A stretch of DNA of 17,141 nucleotides, from positions 1 through 17,141 of the forward strand of contig JBQLZO010000082.1 of NCBI GenBank assembly GCA_052168315.1, read 5' to 3'. The notes below the pieces were generated by a model. The model did not search any database. It saw only the letters and a program-made list of their open reading frames with translations, and was not told the DNA's origin. This DNA is from JBQLZO01 sp052168315 (GTDB lineage Bacteria > Planctomycetota > Phycisphaerae > Phycisphaerales > UBA1924). The translations under genes were made by a program, and so were the position numbers. Positions 15,594 to 17,141 of the stretch are shown in pieces (position 1 is the first letter of the stretch; each line of letters begins with the position of its first letter).

Positions 15594-17015
15594 ATGCCCG
15601 AACAGGACCCCACACCCACACCCGCCTCCTCCACCTCGACATCCACCTCCGCCACCCTCGCCCCCGATCTCCAGCCCATCGCCGACGCCGTGGAACGCAA
15701 AGACGCCACGGCCTGCGCCCAGTGGCTCCACCACACCGACGCCGATGATGCCGTCCACGCCCTGGCCGCGCTCACCGACGAACGCCGCGCTGCGCTGCTC
15801 ACGCTCCTCGACCCCGCCGACGCCGCAGACACCATCGAGCTCCTCCCCGACTCCCAGGCCATCGACGCCCTCGAGCACATCGACCCCGCCGCCGCCGCCG
15901 CCATCATCGAACAACTCGAATCAGACGCCCAGGCCGACATCATCAAGGCCCTCGAGGACGACCACGCCGAAGCCATCCTCGCCGTCCTCGACCACGAGGA
16001 TGCCGCCGAGATCCGCCAGCTCGCCGCCTACGAAGAAGACACCGCCGGCGCCCTCATGGTCACCGAGTACCTCGCCTATCCCCAGGATGCCACCGTCCGC
16101 GATGTCCTCAACGACCTCCAGACCAACGCCGACCGCTACAAGCACTACAACATCCAGTACACCTATGTCACCGACCAGCGCCACCGGCTCCGCGGCGTCA
16201 TCCCCATGCGGAACATCCTCCTCGCCACCCCCGGCACGCCCGTCCGCTCGGTCATGCTCTCCGACCCCATCACCGTCCTCGACACCATGCCGCTCGATGA
16301 ACTCCGCTCCGTCTTCCGCGAGTACTCGTTCATGGGCCTGCCCGTCGTCGACCAGGCCGGCGCCCTCCTCGGCGTCGTCGAGCGCTCCGATGTCGTCCGC
16401 GCCGAGGCCGACGAGGCCGAGGATGTCTACCGAGCCTCCCAGGGCATCGTCGGCGGCGAGGAACTCCGCTCAATGCCCATGCTCACACGCTCAAGAAGAA
16501 GGCTCGCCTGGCTCAGCATCAACATCGTCCTCAACATCATCGCAGCCAGCGTCATCGCGCTCAACCAGGACACCCTCGCCGCCGTCATCGCGCTGGCCGT
16601 CTTCCTACCCATCATCTCGGACATGAGCGGATGCTCCGGAAACCAGGCAGTCGCCGTCTCCATGCGCGAACTCACCATCGGCGTCACAAGGCCACAGGAC
16701 CTCGCACGCGTACTCGTCAAGGAATGCTCCGTCGGCATCCTCAACGGCGTCGTCCTCGGAATCCTCATCGGCGCCGTCGCCTACGCGTGGAAAGGCAACA
16801 TCTGGCTCAGCGCCGTCGTCGGAGCCGCGCTCGCCATCAACACCGTCATCGCCGTCGCCATCGGCGGCTCCGTCCCCCTCATCCTCAAGAAATTCAAGAC
16901 CGACCCCGCCCTCGCCTCAGGACCCATCCTCACCACCATCACAGACATGTGCGGATTCTTCATCGTCCTCACCCTCGCCTCGGCCGTGCTCTCCCAGCTC
17001 ACCGGCGCCATGTGA
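15594..17015 (+). CDS. mgtE: Magnesium channel/transporter MgtE
   Basis: Mg2+-gated magnesium channel of the inner membrane. The 473-residue protein shows the full family layout: a Thr/Ser/Pro-rich tail (6-22), the acidic helical N domain (about 25-140, with repeats such as DPADAADTIELLPDSQAIDALEHIDP split across helices), and the linker YEEDTAGALMVTEYLAYP. A tandem CBS pair follows (about 160-280, with FREYSFMGLPVVDQ), then five membrane helices (about 303-473). The pore region has S-G-C-S-G-N-Q at 345-351, and Asp451 in T-D-M-C-G corresponds to the Mg2+-coordinating aspartate of characterised MgtE. The ATG at 15594 has GGAG seven bases upstream; the frame is open further upstream but lacks similarity. 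Divergent from the SpoIIAA-like gene. Confidence 0.95.
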   Translation: MPEQDPTPTPASSTSTSTSATLAPDLQPIADAVERKDATACAQWLHHTDADDAVHALAALTDERRAALLTLLDPADAADTIELLPDSQAIDALEHIDPAAAAAIIEQLESDAQADIIKALEDDHAEAILAVLDHEDAAEIRQLAAYEEDTAGALMVTEYLAYPQDATVRDVLNDLQTNADRYKHYNIQYTYVTDQRHRLRGVIPMRNILLATPGTPVRSVMLSDPITVLDTMPLDELRSVFREYSFMGLPVVDQAGALLGVVERSDVVRAEADEAEDVYRASQGIVGGEELRSMPMLTRSRRRLAWLSINIVLNIIAASVIALNQDTLAAVIALAVFLPIISDMSGCSGNQAVAVSMRELTIGVTRPQDLARVLVKECSVGILNGVVLGILIGAVAYAWKGNIWLSAVVGAALAINTVIAVAIGGSVPLILKKFKTDPALASGPILTTITDMCGFFIVLTLASAVLSQLTGAM

Positions 17016-17141
17016 GCCCCCACCATCCCCCACAGCGACCACGAACGACCGCTCGAACCGCGCCCGCTCATCCCACAGCCCGAACCGCTCGCTCCGCCCC
17101 CCCCCCGAACCGACCCCCGAACCGCCAGATCGGAAGAGCAC
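17016..17141. other. Contig end with C-runs and Illumina adapter
   Basis: After mgtE the sequence becomes C-rich, including a run of ten C at 17097-17106. It ends with AGATCGGAAGAGCAC (17127-17141), identical to the first 15 bases of the Illumina TruSeq adapter. These last bases should not be read as genomic DNA. No terminator for mgtE is seen. Confidence 0.9.

Noticed and set aside
16917..17141. Minus-strand frame starting at the window edge
   Set aside because: It begins inside the adapter remnant and overlaps the end of mgtE; not genomic coding sequence.
1..17141. CRISPR array, tRNA, rRNA, insertion sequence, prophage or defence cluster
   Set aside because: No regularly spaced repeats, no tRNA-like cloverleaf noticed, no transposase, integrase or known defence protein among the supported genes.

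Overview
The window is a GC-rich (roughly two thirds G+C), gene-dense stretch of about 17.1 kb. It looks like a housekeeping region of a diderm bacterium, most likely a member of the Planctomycetota, perhaps Phycisphaerae-like. That assignment is an inference from several features: an OprO/P-type porin behind a long leader, an OmpH/Skp-lpxD pair, a DUF3568-like lipoprotein, a transketolase of the short animal-like type, and a dnaN that is not next to dnaA. No mobile element, CRISPR array, tRNA or rRNA was recognised. The last 15 bases match the start of the Illumina TruSeq adapter, so the right edge is an artefactual contig end.

Layout, left to right. (1) 49-1670, plus strand: a membrane-anchored alpha/beta hydrolase and a small DUF3568-like lipoprotein. 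(2) 1737-2897, minus strand: dnaN, the DNA polymerase sliding clamp, divergent from (3) 3355-5328, plus strand: transketolase. The 457-bp gap between them holds a probable tkt promoter, a structured leader and weak DnaA-box-like sites. (4) 5329-5862: a long gap ending in a promoter and a hairpin-rich leader for (5) 5863-7266, plus strand: an outer-membrane porin closed by a textbook intrinsic terminator. (6) 7583-9363, plus strand: an OmpH/Skp-like periplasmic chaperone and lpxD (lipid A synthesis), overlapping by four bases. (7) 9395-11498, minus strand: a DUF318/UPF0718 permease and, upstream of it, a PfpI/DJ-1 family protein. (8) 11749-14903, minus strand: the glpK-glpD glycerol catabolic pair. 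(9) 15021-15383, minus strand: a SpoIIAA-like STAS-fold protein, divergent from (10) 15594-17015, plus strand: the magnesium channel MgtE.

Functionally the genes fall into envelope building (porin, Skp-like chaperone, LpxD, lipoprotein), central carbon and glycerol metabolism (tkt, glpK, glpD), replication (dnaN), and ion or stress handling (mgtE, permease, PfpI).

The most striking signal is not a gene. The tetranucleotide ACGT is absent from the entire 17,141 bases. I checked every CGT in the window (by hand, roughly 250) and none is preceded by A. Asp/His/Asn/Tyr codons switch from the otherwise preferred NAC to NAT exactly where the next codon starts with GT. A second window-wide signal is strand-dependent codon choice: plus-strand genes end codons in C, minus-strand genes end them in G. 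This gives a constant C-rich plus strand and many long spurious antisense frames.
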